A DNA stretch of 64,000 nt, taken from the NCBI GenBank assembly GCA_024529925.1, contig JAFEUB010000775.1, positions 186,001 to 250,000 of the forward strand, read 5' to 3'. A program made the position numbers and the translations under genes. The stretch comes from Ophthalmolycus amberensis. Its lineage: Eukaryota; Chordata; Actinopteri; Perciformes; Zoarcidae. Positions 14,020 to 26,459 of this stretch are shown here, piece by piece; position 1 is the stretch's first letter; each line of letters starts with the position of its first letter. Below the pieces are notes generated by a model that searched no databases, was not told where the DNA came from, and worked only from the letters and a program-made list of their open reading frames with translations.

Positions 14020-14415
14020 GAAAGTACTCTACTTAATTACAATTCTGAGATACTTGTACTATAACTAAAGTATCCAATTGAAGCTATACTTATACTCCAC
14101 TACATTTCAGAGGGAAATATTGTACTTTTTACTACACATTTATTTAACTGCTATAGTTTCTTGATACTTTGATTTTACAATTAAAACATATGATCAGTTT
14201 ATTAAATGTGATGCACTGTTATGGATTAAGGGCCCCACATACCCTCATAGACGTGTTCAGTTGCTGATAAGATCCACTCAAATTGGAGTTGTTTGAAGCT
14301 ATGATTGACATGAGGTCATCAATTTGAATGCAGGATTTTTACTAGGACAGAATAGTTATACAATGTGGTATTGTTACTTTTACTCAATTGAAGGAGTACT
14401 TTCACCTCCACTGCA
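14020..14415. mobile_element. degenerate non-autonomous element remnant
   Basis: The block with CTCCACTACATTTCAGAGGG and the following TATTGTACTTTTTACTAC, ending near GTACTTTCACCTCCACTG, is typical of an abundant AT-rich teleost repeat. No coding capacity is left. Ends and class are uncertain. Confidence 0.55.
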
Positions 14416-14865
14416 GAGGTACAAACTGGCTCCTGGACTTGATTCCAGGGCTGGTACTTTCTTTTATGCTTCGTCACAGCACGTACTACATGTGACTTTT
14501 TTATTTCATTTTTTACAATGACTACAAATTGATGTTAAATAAGTCAAATAGCACACTCTGGACTATTGCATAATTGTTTGCAATTTACAGAAAACACCAA
14601 CCAGAAACCATGGTTTGTGGACTTACCTGTCCAATAAAGATGATTCTGATAACATATTTATTGAATGATACTGAAAGCAGCACACACAACAGATACACAG
14701 AAAACACATTTTAATGACAAACTATAGCACGCAATGCTTCAACTACTGTAAACACTTCAACTACAGTTTTGCAGTTCATACGCTTATAATTTGCACAACA
14801 GGTACAAATAGACATGTCATTGAAAAGAGGTGAAGTCCCCGGTCCTCCTTAAGATTCAAATGTTG

Positions 14866-17830
14866 CTACCGGATGGTGACTTGCAACCGAGAGGTGAGAC
14901 AGGTTTCTAGGTCTTTATGAAACTGGAGGGCCTGTGTGTGTGACAGAGCATGTGTGTTTGAGTGGTAGACGAGTCTGTAGCAGTAACTGGTCTGGCTTAG
15001 ATCAGGATGTGAGAACGTGTCCATGAGTTTAACTTGCTCCACGGTCCCGTGACTGGCCTCTCGGATCACAGCGTGGAACTTCCTCTCCTGCCACGTCGGC
15101 CCTGTCCAGAAGCTAATGTCGAAGCTGAAGTGCTCGGGGAACAGGGAGAAGGGGTGGAAAGGATTTCCCCGGAGGTGGGCGGAGTTCAAACTGCTGTAAA
15201 AAACGTGGGTCATGTGACCACAGCAGCCGCCAGTCGGGGAGTGAGAACGCGAGCGCGGAAAGAAGGTCCAAATTAAGGGACACGGTGACACTGACGTCGC
15301 CGACGTTGTCACTTGCATTGCTTGCAAACACCTTACCGACCAAACCCTTCTGCGGTGCCACCAGACGCAGACCTCCCTGTTCTGGGACTAAGGAGACCCC
15401 ATAGGGTGCGAGCAGCGTCGCCAGTCTCTGTCCGAGCAATTTGATTGGCTCACGTTGTGAGGGGAAAACACCACTGAGGAGGAGCTCATGAAAGGCAGGC
15501 AGAGCCCAGAGGTTGACGGGCACGTTCTTGAACACCAGGCCACTAATGCCAAACAACGAGCTGGTGCCACCATTACACCCCCCACAGGGCCCCTCCTTCT
15601 TATGTTCTTCCCCTTCAACACTTTTATTATTCCCCTCATCCTCCCCGTGACTCCCTGTATTGTCAACCAACTCTTCTTTTTTAGTTAGAAGTTCTTCCAT
15701 CTGAGGAAGCAGTGACGGACGCAGCATATAAACACCACTTTCCCCCTCAGGATCGATATCAAGTAAGCATGTAGACCTCAGGCTCTCGGCTCCTTTACTC
15801 TTCACCCGGTCCACTTCATCGGAGGTGAGACACGTGGTTGACAGAGCGTCTTGTGTGTCTGTTCGTCCCAGACTGTCCAAAAACGGATCTCTTTCTTTGT
15901 CTGTGTCAGAGTCGACGTCTTTCCGAAGCAGGCGGATCCAGTAGCAGTCCGTCTTGTCGACGTCACAGCCGGCCGCCTGCAGCCGTTTGGCCGCGAGGAG
16001 GAAGGGAACGGCCTCTGTCGTCATGGAGACAGACCACTTCTCCGCCAGCCCTTTGAGAAGAAAATCTTGCACCAACCTGACAGGGTGGACAGAGCCTGAG
16101 CAGAGAAATCCCCTGATGAAAGAGAAGAGGCAGTAAAGTGCCTGGTTATATAACTTATGCATTGGTGGCTTATTACTCAAACAGCATGAGAGTCTCTGTG
16201 TTCCTGTACCTGAATACGTAATCACGGAGCTCGGCTGGTACGTCGTACAGAACTCTGTCCCCTTCAACAGCCTCCTCGACCGTAAGTATCTGAGCAGGGG
16301 TGTAGCGGAGGCTGCGGGTAAACACGTGGAGTAAACCCTTCTCCACATGAAAGCCCTTATCCTGGCTCCTGTACAACAGCAACGCCATCATTAGAGAGGG
16401 TCAGTATGCAAAGAGGTCGTTTCTATTTATTCCCTGTTCCACTCACCTTTGCTCCTTACCTGTATCCAGTGCACTTGTAGCTCTGGTGTTTCTCTCTCTC
16501 AAAAGGATGGACATCACTAAGGATCAGGTGGGCCTCTGCTGCCATGGCAGCCACCTGCCAGCTGTTGTGCCACTCTCGCTTCGGTTGGTCTGCTGGTGTC
16601 CCACCCTGGCCGTTGCACAAGGAAACATGGACCTCCCCGTCTTCAGACAACACCTTGCCACAACTGGAGGCACAGAAAAAAACAACAACAAACAAACAAA
16701 GTATTCAGGATGTCATCATGGAAAACGGAAAACATTGGGAACTTCATCAGTTTATCAAAGTACGTACTTAACGGAGCTGGGTGAAAATTATGTGATTATG
16801 AAAGACAACTTAAAGGGACTGGTCATCCCAAAATCAAAAATACATACTTTTCCTCTTACCTAAGGCTGGGCGGATAAAGAGAAAATCAAATATACAGATA
16901 TTTTAGAACAAATACCTCGTTATTACTATTGCGATGATATTGTAGGGTTGACCAGTGGTGCTCTTACTAAATATTTACACAATGAGGTTTTTTGACAATT
17001 AATCATAAGTAACAAAAAACACTTTAGCCATATTACAATTTTATGATATCCAAAATCCAAGACAATATCTGGTCTCATATTACGATATATAGTTTTGATA
17101 AATTGTCCAGCCCTACCTTTAGTGCTATTCATCAATAGATTGTTTTGATGAGAGTTGCCTAGTTTTGGGGATATCATACTTGGTGCCATACAGACAAATT
17201 TCAGTCAGTAAATAGAAAAAAATCTGAAGAATGATACCTAGTTATTTTCAAAATGTGTAGTTATTGAGCTAAACATTTGGAAACCAGTATTATGGAGTGT
17301 GAAAAAGGATGTTTTGGACACAAACGTTCTTCGACATGTTGAAATTGTCATTGTAGAGACACTGCTGTAAATGGATTGAATCCTAAGGTGTGACGCATTT
17401 TTACCTGAGGAAGAAGTTTTTGAGAAGTTCTCGGTTCTTTTTAACCCCACTCTTTCTCCCGCAGTGAGGGAAGTTAAACACCACACGATCAAACACACAG
17501 CCCCGAAGAGACGCACAGTCCCCCAGCCTCGTGCAGTCCACCTCGAAAAGCACCGCTCCACCTGATTAACACACAAAAAAAAGTGTACACAAAAAAAGTG
17601 CCACAAAATACAACTCGGTACGAATATAAATAAGTTTTCACAAACCCCCCACCTGAGTCCCGGATACTCTTAATGTGATCGGATGCGCCTTCGTGCCGCA
17701 GTGCCTCCTCCTGATGCTGCAGACAGGTGGCCGTTATGCAGCTCTCTGTCTCCGAGTACAGCTGGCTCACAGAGGCAGAGAAGGAGAAGTTCCCTTCTCC
17801 CACCAGCAATATGGACCTTGAAGGACACAT
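14866..17830 (-). CDS. fdxacb1: FDXACB1 (FDX-ACB domain protein), one apparent frame break
   Basis: Five exons on the minus strand: 17653-17830, 17405-17561, 16460-16663, 16210-16368, 14866-16112. The N-terminus carries LLVGEGNFSFS, the mark of the Rossmann-like domain shared with BMT5-type rRNA methyltransferases. FPHCGRKSGVKKNRELL and GQGGTPAD follow, then a central region, then a C-terminal ferredoxin-fold anticodon-binding domain (NLDLLSALAF, DWRLLW, ISFW, CYRLVY). The function of this vertebrate protein is poorly known. In the last exon the frame that runs to FLQQF must shift to continue as NPFHPFSLFPEHF. One extra base near 15160-15200, most simply in the G run (plus-strand CCCC at 15167-15170), explains it. 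Removing one base gives 648 codons including stop, in line with about 620 residues in human. Both sides of the break remain well conserved, so decay is unlikely. Confidence 0.93.
16862..17113. mobile_element. MITE nested in an older repeat
   Basis: About 252 bases with imperfect inverted ends (AAGGCTGGGCGGAT and ATTGTCCAGCCC), AT-rich inside, with no coding capacity. It is flanked on both sides by TACCT (16857-16861 and 17114-17118). Removing it joins two halves of a dispersed repeat (16813-16861 and 17119-17165) whose relative lies at 41555-41640. It sits in fdxacb1 intron 2. Class is uncertain; the 5-bp duplication is not standard for hAT. Confidence 0.7.
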
Positions 17831-19037
17831 GTTCAGTCCGACTGGAAATGGAAGGACACACAGAAGAAACTCAATGTCCTGATGGTTGCACAAAAAATCT
17901 GCTTGAGTGCGAAAAGGAAGGATAAAAGCGGCAATGTCCACCTTCAGGCTTCTTCACGGGCTAATAGCGTAGTAATTGCATATTTTAGTGAGTAAAGTCT
18001 GTATATTGTGTCTGACGACTGGACATCAGATATTAAACTGACTGTACTGCAGCGCAAAGCCATTGACCTTCTCGTTATACCACCAGCGCTGCAGTACTTG
18101 AAAGCCGAATTATATTATCCCACCTGTAGCGGCTTGCGTTGAACGTTGTGTCGCAGATATAGTAGTCCGACAAGAAACAAAACTTCAGGAACGTTACGTT
18201 GTTTCCCCGAGCACACAAAAGCCCCACCACAAGCACATTTACGTATTTGAATTCAACGTTAGGTGCTAAAAAATGTATACCATTGAGTTTCCGATTTTAT
18301 ACATGTACATTTAAAAGCGTAATGTGTCAGACTACATAATTCCCATCGTGTTTTCAGAGGGAGTTATTTGGAGGGTGGCTCATCCCATCTGGAGGAGGGG
18401 GCTATTCGCAGCATCAGTGGACCCGAGCATCAATTCTCTTCGCGTAGCCTGTCAGTACTTTATCAATGGGAAATTCCACCTGACAGTTTTTCCTCATGTG
18501 CGATTTTCAGTTCCGCTCCGGATTTTAACGTCTCTTGATAACAACGGAAGTAGGTAGTTAATTAAACAACTAGCTGCTGTTTGTGCCAATGCTAAGGTCA
18601 TGCTAGCTAACGGAATATTGGTGCACCTGCACATGAAAACAACGGACATGATAAACGGCATGATAAATCCTTGTTGCAACTCAAGTTTTAAATCCAATAT
18701 AAACCAATTTAAAGGACCAGAACCTAACATTTGAAAATAGAATAGAATAGAATAGCATTTTTGATGTCATTAACTTATTCTGCAACTCTCTCTGAGTGTG
18801 CAAGGTGTTTGAACAATAATAGACATTTATATTTCTATGCTTTGTCAAGGAAAAGTGTTTTTCTTTTAATTGTACTTCAGGGCATGGTTAAAGGTCTACC
18901 TCTGTTCTCTTCATATGCATAATCTGGCTTTGAATTATGCAGGCACAACCTGCAGGTGAGATAAACAAATGGGTCGTAGCATGATTGTAGATCTCTCCCT
19001 TTGTCTCTTTGCATCTTGTAGGAAGTGTCGCGCCCAC
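17831..19037. other. 5' regions of divergent fdxacb1 and tomm40l
   Basis: The two genes point away from each other, so this stretch holds both 5' ends. An acceptor-like TTGTAG at 19015-19020 just before the tomm40l ATG suggests an untranslated first exon further upstream. A short AATAG repeat is at 18735-18755. The open frame at 18324-18557 has no recognisable family features. No CFAP68/C11orf1-like exon, which follows FDXACB1 in human, was seen. Confidence 0.5.
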
Positions 19038-20934
19038 ATGGGCAGTGTTCTGGCTTTGTCTTCCAGTCCGGGCCGTCAGAACTGGCCTTTCTCCACGGAC
19101 CCCCCTCCTTCTCACTGGAACGCACATCCGGCTCACTGGGACAGTCCGCCACGCTGGGAGAGGAGAGATGGCCGCCTGCCCAACCCGGGCAGCTTCCACT
19201 CTCTCCACAGGAGCTGCAAAGGTATGTCTGGCCAAAAAAAAGAGGCGGCCGGCCACACAGCAGGCAATACATAGAGACAATCAGTGAAGTAGCAATGTTA
19301 GTGATCTCACTGTTTTGTCTCCCCAGATGTGTTCCCTCAACAGATTGAGGGAGTCAAGATGATCCTCAATAAAACACTGAGCAGCTTCTTCAAGGTGAAT
19401 CTACATTTAAACAATTTGTTGCGAAGATAATAAGGGTGTAAATCTCTTTAATGTTATAACACGATGTGTGTATTTCCTTCCAGGTCAGTCATACTCTCCA
19501 CCTCAGTGCTGTCAGTCCTTCGTACTATCGTTTCCACGTAGAGCATCTGCAGTCTGATGATTACAGCAAAGACAAGGTCAAGCTTAAATACGTTTCTACT
19601 ACTTTATCATTCATTTGCTTGGCTGTATAGGACGTTGGAAAACAGATGAAGCTGCCGCATATTCATATTGATTCTGCCTCTCATTTTTAGGATGCCCCAG
19701 CACTGATCGGTGAGATGGACTCTTCAGGCAGTCTGAACGCTCACGCTCTGCTGCATCTCACTGAGCGAGTACGAGCCAGAACAGTCTTCCAGGTGAGATT
19801 CTAATGTCTGGCCATCTATCCCATCTCACTGTCACCGCACATGTCACTTCTCTTCACACTAAAATGCTGTTTGCTGCAAACTGAATATTTGAATGGTTGA
19901 TTGTGTTTTAGACTCAGCAGTCCCAGTTTGTGACGTGGCAGTTTGAAACTGAGTACAGAGGGAACGACTTCACTGCGGCTGTGACGGTAGCCAATCCCGA
20001 CGTCCTCAGAGAGTCGGGTAAGAAATGACAGGTGGAATGATAAGAGCATCATCGGATGTAAGGGGAAATACTATTACAAGCAGTCAAATGTTGTTTTTTC
20101 AACTGAATACAACTGTCAATTTAGCAGGAAAATACATAATCTTGATATTTTTTGTTGATCTAGTCAATTATGTGTTTTTGTGCGTTTCTCTTGGACAGTT
20201 ATCCTTGTGGCTCACTTCCTTCAGAGTGTGTCCTCTGGGCTGGTTTTGGGAGGGGAGCTGGTTTACCATCGGGGCCGAGCAGAGGAAGGAGGAATTCTTA
20301 CTCTGGCTGGACAGTACACAAGTGAGAGTGAATCTTCTTTCAACACCTCATTTAATTGAGCTTTCCTGATCTGTTTTGCTTGACTTAGCAGCGTTTTGCC
20401 TTTTTTTTCTGTCTCTCCATACAGGACCCAACTGGGTGGCGACGCTGAATGCTGGGAAAGGAGGTGCCCATGCTAGCTACTATCATAGAGCCAACAAACA
20501 GGTACAGCAAACGCCACCGTACTGTGTAAACACAGCCTTTAAATTAGCATATTGTAACTGTGCATATGTTTGTTTTTGTGTTCACCAGATCCAAGTCGGG
20601 GTGGAGTTTGAGGCCAGTACCAGGACGCAGGGAGACCACAACTTCATTTGGGTACCAGATGGAGCTCCCAGAGGCTAACATGGTCTTTCGAGGTAAATTT
20701 CTTTCTCCCACTTTGAGTCAAATGTCATGTTGAATGAAAACTACGAAGACAGCATACAGTATAGGATACATTTTCTGTGTGTGCGTGTATCCAGGTATGA
20801 TCAACAGTCGGTGCATAATAGGAGGCGTGTTGGAGAAGCGTCTGACCCCGCTCCCTGCCACCCTGATTATGGGTGCCTTTGTCAATCACAGAGGTGACAA
20901 GCTGCAAGTCGGCCTAGGCATCAACGTGGGATAA
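19038..20934 (+). CDS. tomm40l: TOM40-like mitochondrial import pore, one apparent frame break
   Basis: Nine coding exons: 19038-19221, 19327-19394, 19484-19576, 19691-19792, 19912-20017, 20199-20321, 20425-20501, 20589-20692, 20795-20934. With one base removed in exon 8 they give about 331 residues. The protein is a 19-strand beta-barrel of the TOM40/porin-3 family, the channel for protein entry across the outer mitochondrial membrane. Family marks are LPNPGSFHSLHRSCK, GEMDSSGSLNA, VTWQFETEYRG, GGAHASYYHRAN and QVGVEFEAST. The short N-terminus and the ANPDVL and HASYYHRAN segments fit TOMM40L better than TOMM40. Exon 8 changes frame after STRTQ: only the next frame gives TSFGYQMELPEANMVFRG. 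An extra G in the GGG at 20630-20632 explains this and restores phase into exon 9. Confidence 0.94.
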
Positions 20935-22962
20935 TCGTCCACTCACGTCTGCTGGAGGGACAGACATCAATCAATCCATCCAGAGACCTGTTTCAGAGGC
21001 ATCATAATGGCCCTATCTTCCAGGGTAAAACACTTGAACCACCTGAGTATCGTGGATTGTTTGGGTGTTGAAGCTGAAAGTTGGGGCTTGAAACCTACCT
21101 CTCAAAATGGAGGTGCTGTTGTCTGATTGGACTAAACAGATGTGTTTCTGTCCTCCTGAAACCAACCTAGACAACAGACAAAGGGATCAGCGGCGTCCTG
21201 TAAACTGAAAATAACGAAAGATTTTTTACTGTAAGTAGTCATAAAGAAATGTAATGATTATAGATTATATTGAAAGATAATTGTCTTTCTCATATTTCAC
21301 CCCATTAACTATAGTTCTTGTATAACTGACCTTTCTGCTGACCACTTGTAGAAACAGGAAACCTATTTAGGATAGGCAGTACCAATGACCAAATTCACAT
21401 TATTCTTTCCCCATTTTCCACTATTGGCTTACCGTTTTGTTTTTTAACAACTAATGCAGAGAGGATGAACGAATTTCCCCCTGGGGATGAATAAAGTTTA
21501 TATCTATCTATCTATCATGAATCTAAAAAACAAGTGGTCGGCAGAAATGTAACACGGATAAAATGCTGCTCAAATGCCAGAGTGATCTTTTAAAACCGTG
21601 TGTATGAGTAAGTGATTGTGTGCACATCTTGTTTTTGCCAGCTTATAAAACTGTGTGAGACACCGCACGTGAACAAACAGCACCGTTGACTGTCAGAGAA
21701 GAGGTGCTGCTCCATATTCTAACCTCCAGCGGAGGCATGTAAGAGTGGCTATGCCCCGACTCTGCTGAGCCAGCACTGTACTGTATGAATATAGATGAAG
21801 GCCCGTGGAAACACTGATCTGTATGCAACCTGCACTACTCACGCTGCTTCTGGGTATTTCCAGTTCTGTTTAACTTATGAAATGTTGCATGAATATTATT
21901 TATACATTATTTATTGGAAGCAGAGAGACAAGTGGAAGGCAGTGTCTTTTTGGACTTCATTTATTAAAGAAATGTTTTTTCCATCATAATGTTTTTCTTC
22001 TTCTGTATTAATATGAAATGCATTGCAGCTCTGTAGATATAGAAACATTTTGTTATAAAGCTCCATTAATCAATATTTTAGTGTTAACCATTGGTCAAAT
22101 GTCTACATACAGTATAATATGAAGGTGGTCTCTACTAGTGACAAACCAACAGAAAATGAATGTACCCTCAGCACTAAGGTGCTTTTTAGCCTCCTTTACC
22201 TCATTGCTTTGGTTGACATTCAGCGAAAGATAGAGCCAGACATTTTTCACAGCAATTGTTAGAAACCAAAACAAATCTAAAAGTAGAATGATCATTGGAC
22301 ATTTATTGGGTGTCCAGAAGACGCCTAATAAATCCAGAGACTCTAAATGAATGGTAATGTTGCTTCATGTCTGCTGGATCTTTAAATAGCTGTAATATGT
22401 TCCCTGTAAGCTATAGCTAGCGAAGGATGCATCGACAGTGCCTGAGAGTTTTCCTGTGTGTCTTGAGTTCAGTTTTAGCCTCTGACTGAACCAAGAACTC
22501 ACCAGAAACAGGTGGATCTTTCTGTTATTTTCCTCCGGTCTCGCTCATTTTTCCTCTCCCCTCCACGTTTAAAAAGCAGATTCATAAAGTCCCAGAATCA
22601 TTTTTGCGTCTGATCGTGTCTTTCCATTAACTTTGTATGCAGGTGAATGCACCGCCTCTATGTTCTGTCTGGACTCACAGTCAGAGAGACCAAGAAAATA
22701 TAAAGAAATGCAGCCGTAAGATGCTGTGGTGACAAACATCAGAATATAAAACACTCAATAGAGACTCATTGGTTTATACAATTTTAATACAAAATCCTGA
22801 ATGCTGAAATAACAGATGAACTGTACATACATATATACAAACATAATAAAATATGAGGTCTGTAAACTTTTCACTTGCTGACCATATCTTGCTGCAGGCG
22901 CTCGCGGTGGCAAAGATAACGGCTGATACTCTGTCCGATCGAACTGCTGCCACTGCTCTCTG
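20935..22962. other. 3' regions of convergent tomm40l and bicdl2-type genes
   Basis: No coding exon is seen. A dispersed repeat end lies near 21470-21516. ATTAAA at 21964-21969 (plus strand) is one possible poly(A) signal for tomm40l; a minus-strand ATTAAA around 22783-22788 could serve the bicdl2-type gene. Assignment of either is uncertain. Confidence 0.45.
21470..21516 (+). repeat. retroelement 3' tail-like repeat
   Basis: GAATTTCCCCCTGGGGATGA followed by ATAAAG and a TATC microsatellite is a frequent 3' end of teleost LINE-type copies. The reverse complement of the same motif appears at 56723-56760, so the window holds two copies in opposite orientations. Confidence 0.65.
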
Positions 22963-25900
22963 TCATTTGTCTTTGAAAAAGGAGAAGAATCCTTTGCCTC
23001 CTTCTCCCTTCACTTTCAAAGACTTGCTTCTTTGGAGTCCTCCTGCTCTGTCTGTCTGCCTTTCTCTGGCTCTTTCCCTCTGTCTGTCCTCCTCCCTTTG
23101 CCGCACCTGATCATTGATCACTTGCCGCATGTCCTCCTGCAACAAGATGATAGAAAAACAACATTCCGCTTGTAAAACGTGTTGGCAGAGACACCATTTA
23201 GAATTATCCATCCCTGCACTCGGACTCACCTGCCAGACCTCCAGCTCTTGCGACAGCGCCACTTTGTGTTTGATCGTGTTGAGAAGCTGCTGAGTAAGTG
23301 ATTCTTTCTCCTGAAGCACAGTGGCCAATTCACTCTCTAAGGAACTGCACATTGATATGATGATTAGCAAAACATATGGGGCTCAAATGAAATGAGAATG
23401 GTGCTGTTGTTGTATCGCATTACCTGTAGCTCGGATTTTCAGGACTGCTTCTAAATGGCTTGATTTCCTGCCACAAAGACTCCAGCTCTTCTTTTTGAGA
23501 TTGCAGCTGCAAAGTGTGAAATTGAAAGGCGTACATATTGTCACATATTGTCATACACTCAGATTTCCATCATCTCTAGCTTTATAGAATTTAAAGGAGA
23601 CATATGCTCATTTTCAGGATACAAACTTGTATTTTTGGTAAATCAACAAGTAAAAAAGTGCATGTGTTGTTTTATACAGTTCAACAGACCTCCTCTGTGA
23701 GCGCTTGTATCTCTTTATCTCTTACTTGCAGGACTGTGGAGTGAGCTAGAAGAGCCTCTTTTACCTGGTTAGCAAGAGAGATGTACACAACAACACAACA
23801 GAGGAATCAGTAAGATCAGAACCTTATTACAAGGTGTTTGTGCTTCAGATGCACATTTTGGTACAAAGGGGTTAGAGATTTTGGAGACCGGTCGGGATCA
23901 GTCTCCAACCAACAAACGAAGGACGTCAGTGCAGTTACTGTGTTTCTTGTGTGTGTGTGTACCTGCGATTGCTGAATTTCACTATGCAGAGACAGAGGTT
24001 GCGTTTGTGTACTGTCCAGAATGCTCTCTTCTCCCAGGTTCAGACCTTTTTGCTGTAGAGAGCGATTCACGGTTCGCAACTCAAACACCACTCCCTGCTC
24101 CTGCTCTATCTACAGTACAGACACACACAAACACACACAGTAAGAGGTAGGCACAAGCACACACACAGATGCATAACTTCAAACTACTTGTACTTCTGTT
24201 AGTGATGAATATACTATCTTTTGCAGCAGCATGATCCTCACCTCTGCTTCTTTCTCGCTCAGTGTCGTTTGTAGCTCTGCCAGTCTGTCTGTCAGTCTAT
24301 CTCTCTCCACGCGGAGTCTATCACTGTCCTCCTGTGAAGCTTTTAGTTGAGCCTCCATGCACGACAGCCGCTCCAGCAACACTCTGTTCTGTACAGAGAA
24401 AAAGAGAAAGTACTGAATAAATGATGCAATGACAGCGGTAACACTAAGAGGTAATTACAAAGGATTTTGATGCTTTGAGATATGGATACATAGACCCCCA
24501 AGTCTTTATGGGTTTATTTGATATTCTGTTAATATATCCACTTGTTCTTAGCAACAGAGCTGTAGACTTGAGACTCAAGTCAGACTCAAGCAGACCAAAA
24601 CAGAGACATTTCAAACACAGCTTTGAAATGTAAATGTTCAGATGCCATTTGATTTAATTGTCAGCATACAGACAGGACCTGGACTTGCCATCAAGGACCT
24701 GAGACCTGCTTTGACAGGACTTGAAACTTAATTTCTTGCCCCACAAGACTTAAAACCAGCACTCTTTACTTTCACATTGCAGTATAATTTCACACTAGTT
24801 GGCCATGATTGAAAGGTGATGCTTTTTGTGTATGACCTACTTATCCTGCAGCATTCAAGATAGCATAAGACTGTCACACTAAAACTGATCCACTTATTTG
24901 ACTGGTATATACCTCTCCTTGAATGTTCTCCAATTGTGTAAAGTTGATATTTCGGCTGAAAGATGATTCTTCCCTCTCTTCTCTGAGGGAACGAAGCTCG
25001 GTCCTCAAGGAGTGTTCCAGTGTTATAGCCTAAGCGGGTGGAGAAGTTGAGAAATGCTGTTGTTCAATGAGTGACAAAGATGGGACTCCACAAACCTGCT
25101 ACTCTGCATTTTTCGTGGATGACTGTGACGTGACACCACACACATACATACACTTTGGTTATGTTTATTAACAGCATGCACATATATTGTGATGTTTTCC
25201 TTTGTGGGCTGGCAGCTCATCAAGGCAGGTTTCAGGCTGCCTTTTCACTAGTATAAACTAACCTCTGCTAGCTGCTCCACCAAGCGTTGGTTGTGGTTGG
25301 CGAATTGAGTCAGCTGTTCACTGTCATCTCTCCGCCGGTCGCGCCCCTGGCTGTGATACCGCTCCAGCTCAGCCCTCAAAGCAATTAAATCTGCAGTCAG
25401 CTCTGCCTCTCTTTGCCCAGAATCCAGTTCATTCATCTCCAACTTCCTGTGCAGGACATGCTTCTCCTGCTGTAAAGCCTGAGACATTAGATGCAACATT
25501 AACTGGCTTCAAGGAGACATGGAAATATCAGATATTGAAATACATGGATAATACGTCTGTATTCTTGTTACTTTGAATGTGAGGGGAAATTGCAACAAAT
25601 GTGTCCGCAGCAAAAGCGTTTGGAGAAGACTAGAATAGTCATGAATTTATTTAAGCAAGTTTCAAGAAAATTACTTCCAGACTTTTACAACTAATGATAA
25701 TACTAATTTAAATGCATTCATCAATTCATGAACTTCTTTCCATGCTATTCGCATTCTGTATTTTATTCCGTCTATGTGATATGCAGAGATAAAAGTGTGG
25801 GGTTGTAAGAATATGACATCAGCAGTAAATTAGTTAATTTTTTTTACAATGTTGTTGTTATATCCCCATCCTCGCCATTTGTTTTTCATTTTATATTTTT

Positions 25901-26459
25901 TTATCGCTTGTGGAATCTTATGTTGTTTTTATATTTGTTTGTTAAATAGGATTTGATATCCTACGTTTAGTTATCAGCAGTGGTTGATTATGGGAGAAGT
26001 GTAATTTATATGATCTAAGGTGGAATAAATTGAGCCTTGATCAGTGTTACTTACAGACATCTTTCCACATGTAAAATGATTGATTGACCAGAATCATTCA
26101 AATGTCATGTGCTTATTCATGGTACATTTTAGTGCTCCTTTTGTTTCCACCTCACTGTATTTTTTAGAAGTTTGCATAGTCACAAGAAAGACTGTTTACA
26201 GCAGCTTTATCCTTACCTCCAGCTCCCTCTCTCTCTGCTCCAGAGCGGCTGCCAGCTCCTCATTCTTCTCCAGTAAAGCCTGTCCCAGCTCTGCAGCTAG
26301 TTTCAGATCTGTCTCGATCCCTCCTCCGCTGTCACTGCCAGGAGAGGATGTGGATGAGTGGAGAGCAAAGGAGAGTGAGAGAGAGGAGGATGAGGAGAGA
26401 GGGAAGAAGGAGTCCTCCAGGCTGGGGGACGGGAGACTGTTTTTCCTGGGGGTGAACAT
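22963..26459 (-). CDS. bicdl2: BICD-like dynein cargo adaptor, BICDL2 type
   Basis: Nine exons on the minus strand: 26217-26459, 25263-25478, 24913-25029, 24242-24388, 23963-24109, 23690-23764, 23424-23506, 23230-23344, 22963-23136; about 438 residues with all phases matching. The Ser-rich N-terminus leads into a CC1 box, AAELG at residues 55-59, the motif by which BICD-family adaptors bind dynein light intermediate chain. Nearly all the rest is coiled coil. The C-terminal block HKVALSQELEVWQ plus EDMRQVINDQ matches the BICDL family, and the very end is basic and aromatic (KGFFSFFKDK), comparable to the BICDL2 end. Such proteins link cargo to dynein-dynactin. Zebrafish has more than one bicdl2-type gene, so this may be the bicdl2-like paralog; the gene symbol is less certain than the family. 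Confidence 0.82.

Larger units (their letters stand above)
13275..14865. other. intergenic region, alg9 5' side to fdxacb1 3' end
   Basis: Contains the alg9 5' UTR and promoter region, two dispersed repeats described separately, and the fdxacb1 3' UTR. A minus-strand AATAAA at 14657-14662, about 205 bases past the fdxacb1 stop, is a plausible poly(A) signal. No extra coding exon is seen. Confidence 0.5.

Noticed and set aside
14866..17830. fdxacb1 as a true pseudogene
   Set aside because: Only one one-base break exists in about 1.9 kb of conserved coding sequence with all splice sites intact, and the break belongs to a window-wide pattern.
18324..18557. 77-codon open frame between fdxacb1 and tomm40l
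   Set aside because: No recognisable motif; composition fits non-coding sequence. It is not CFAP68-like.
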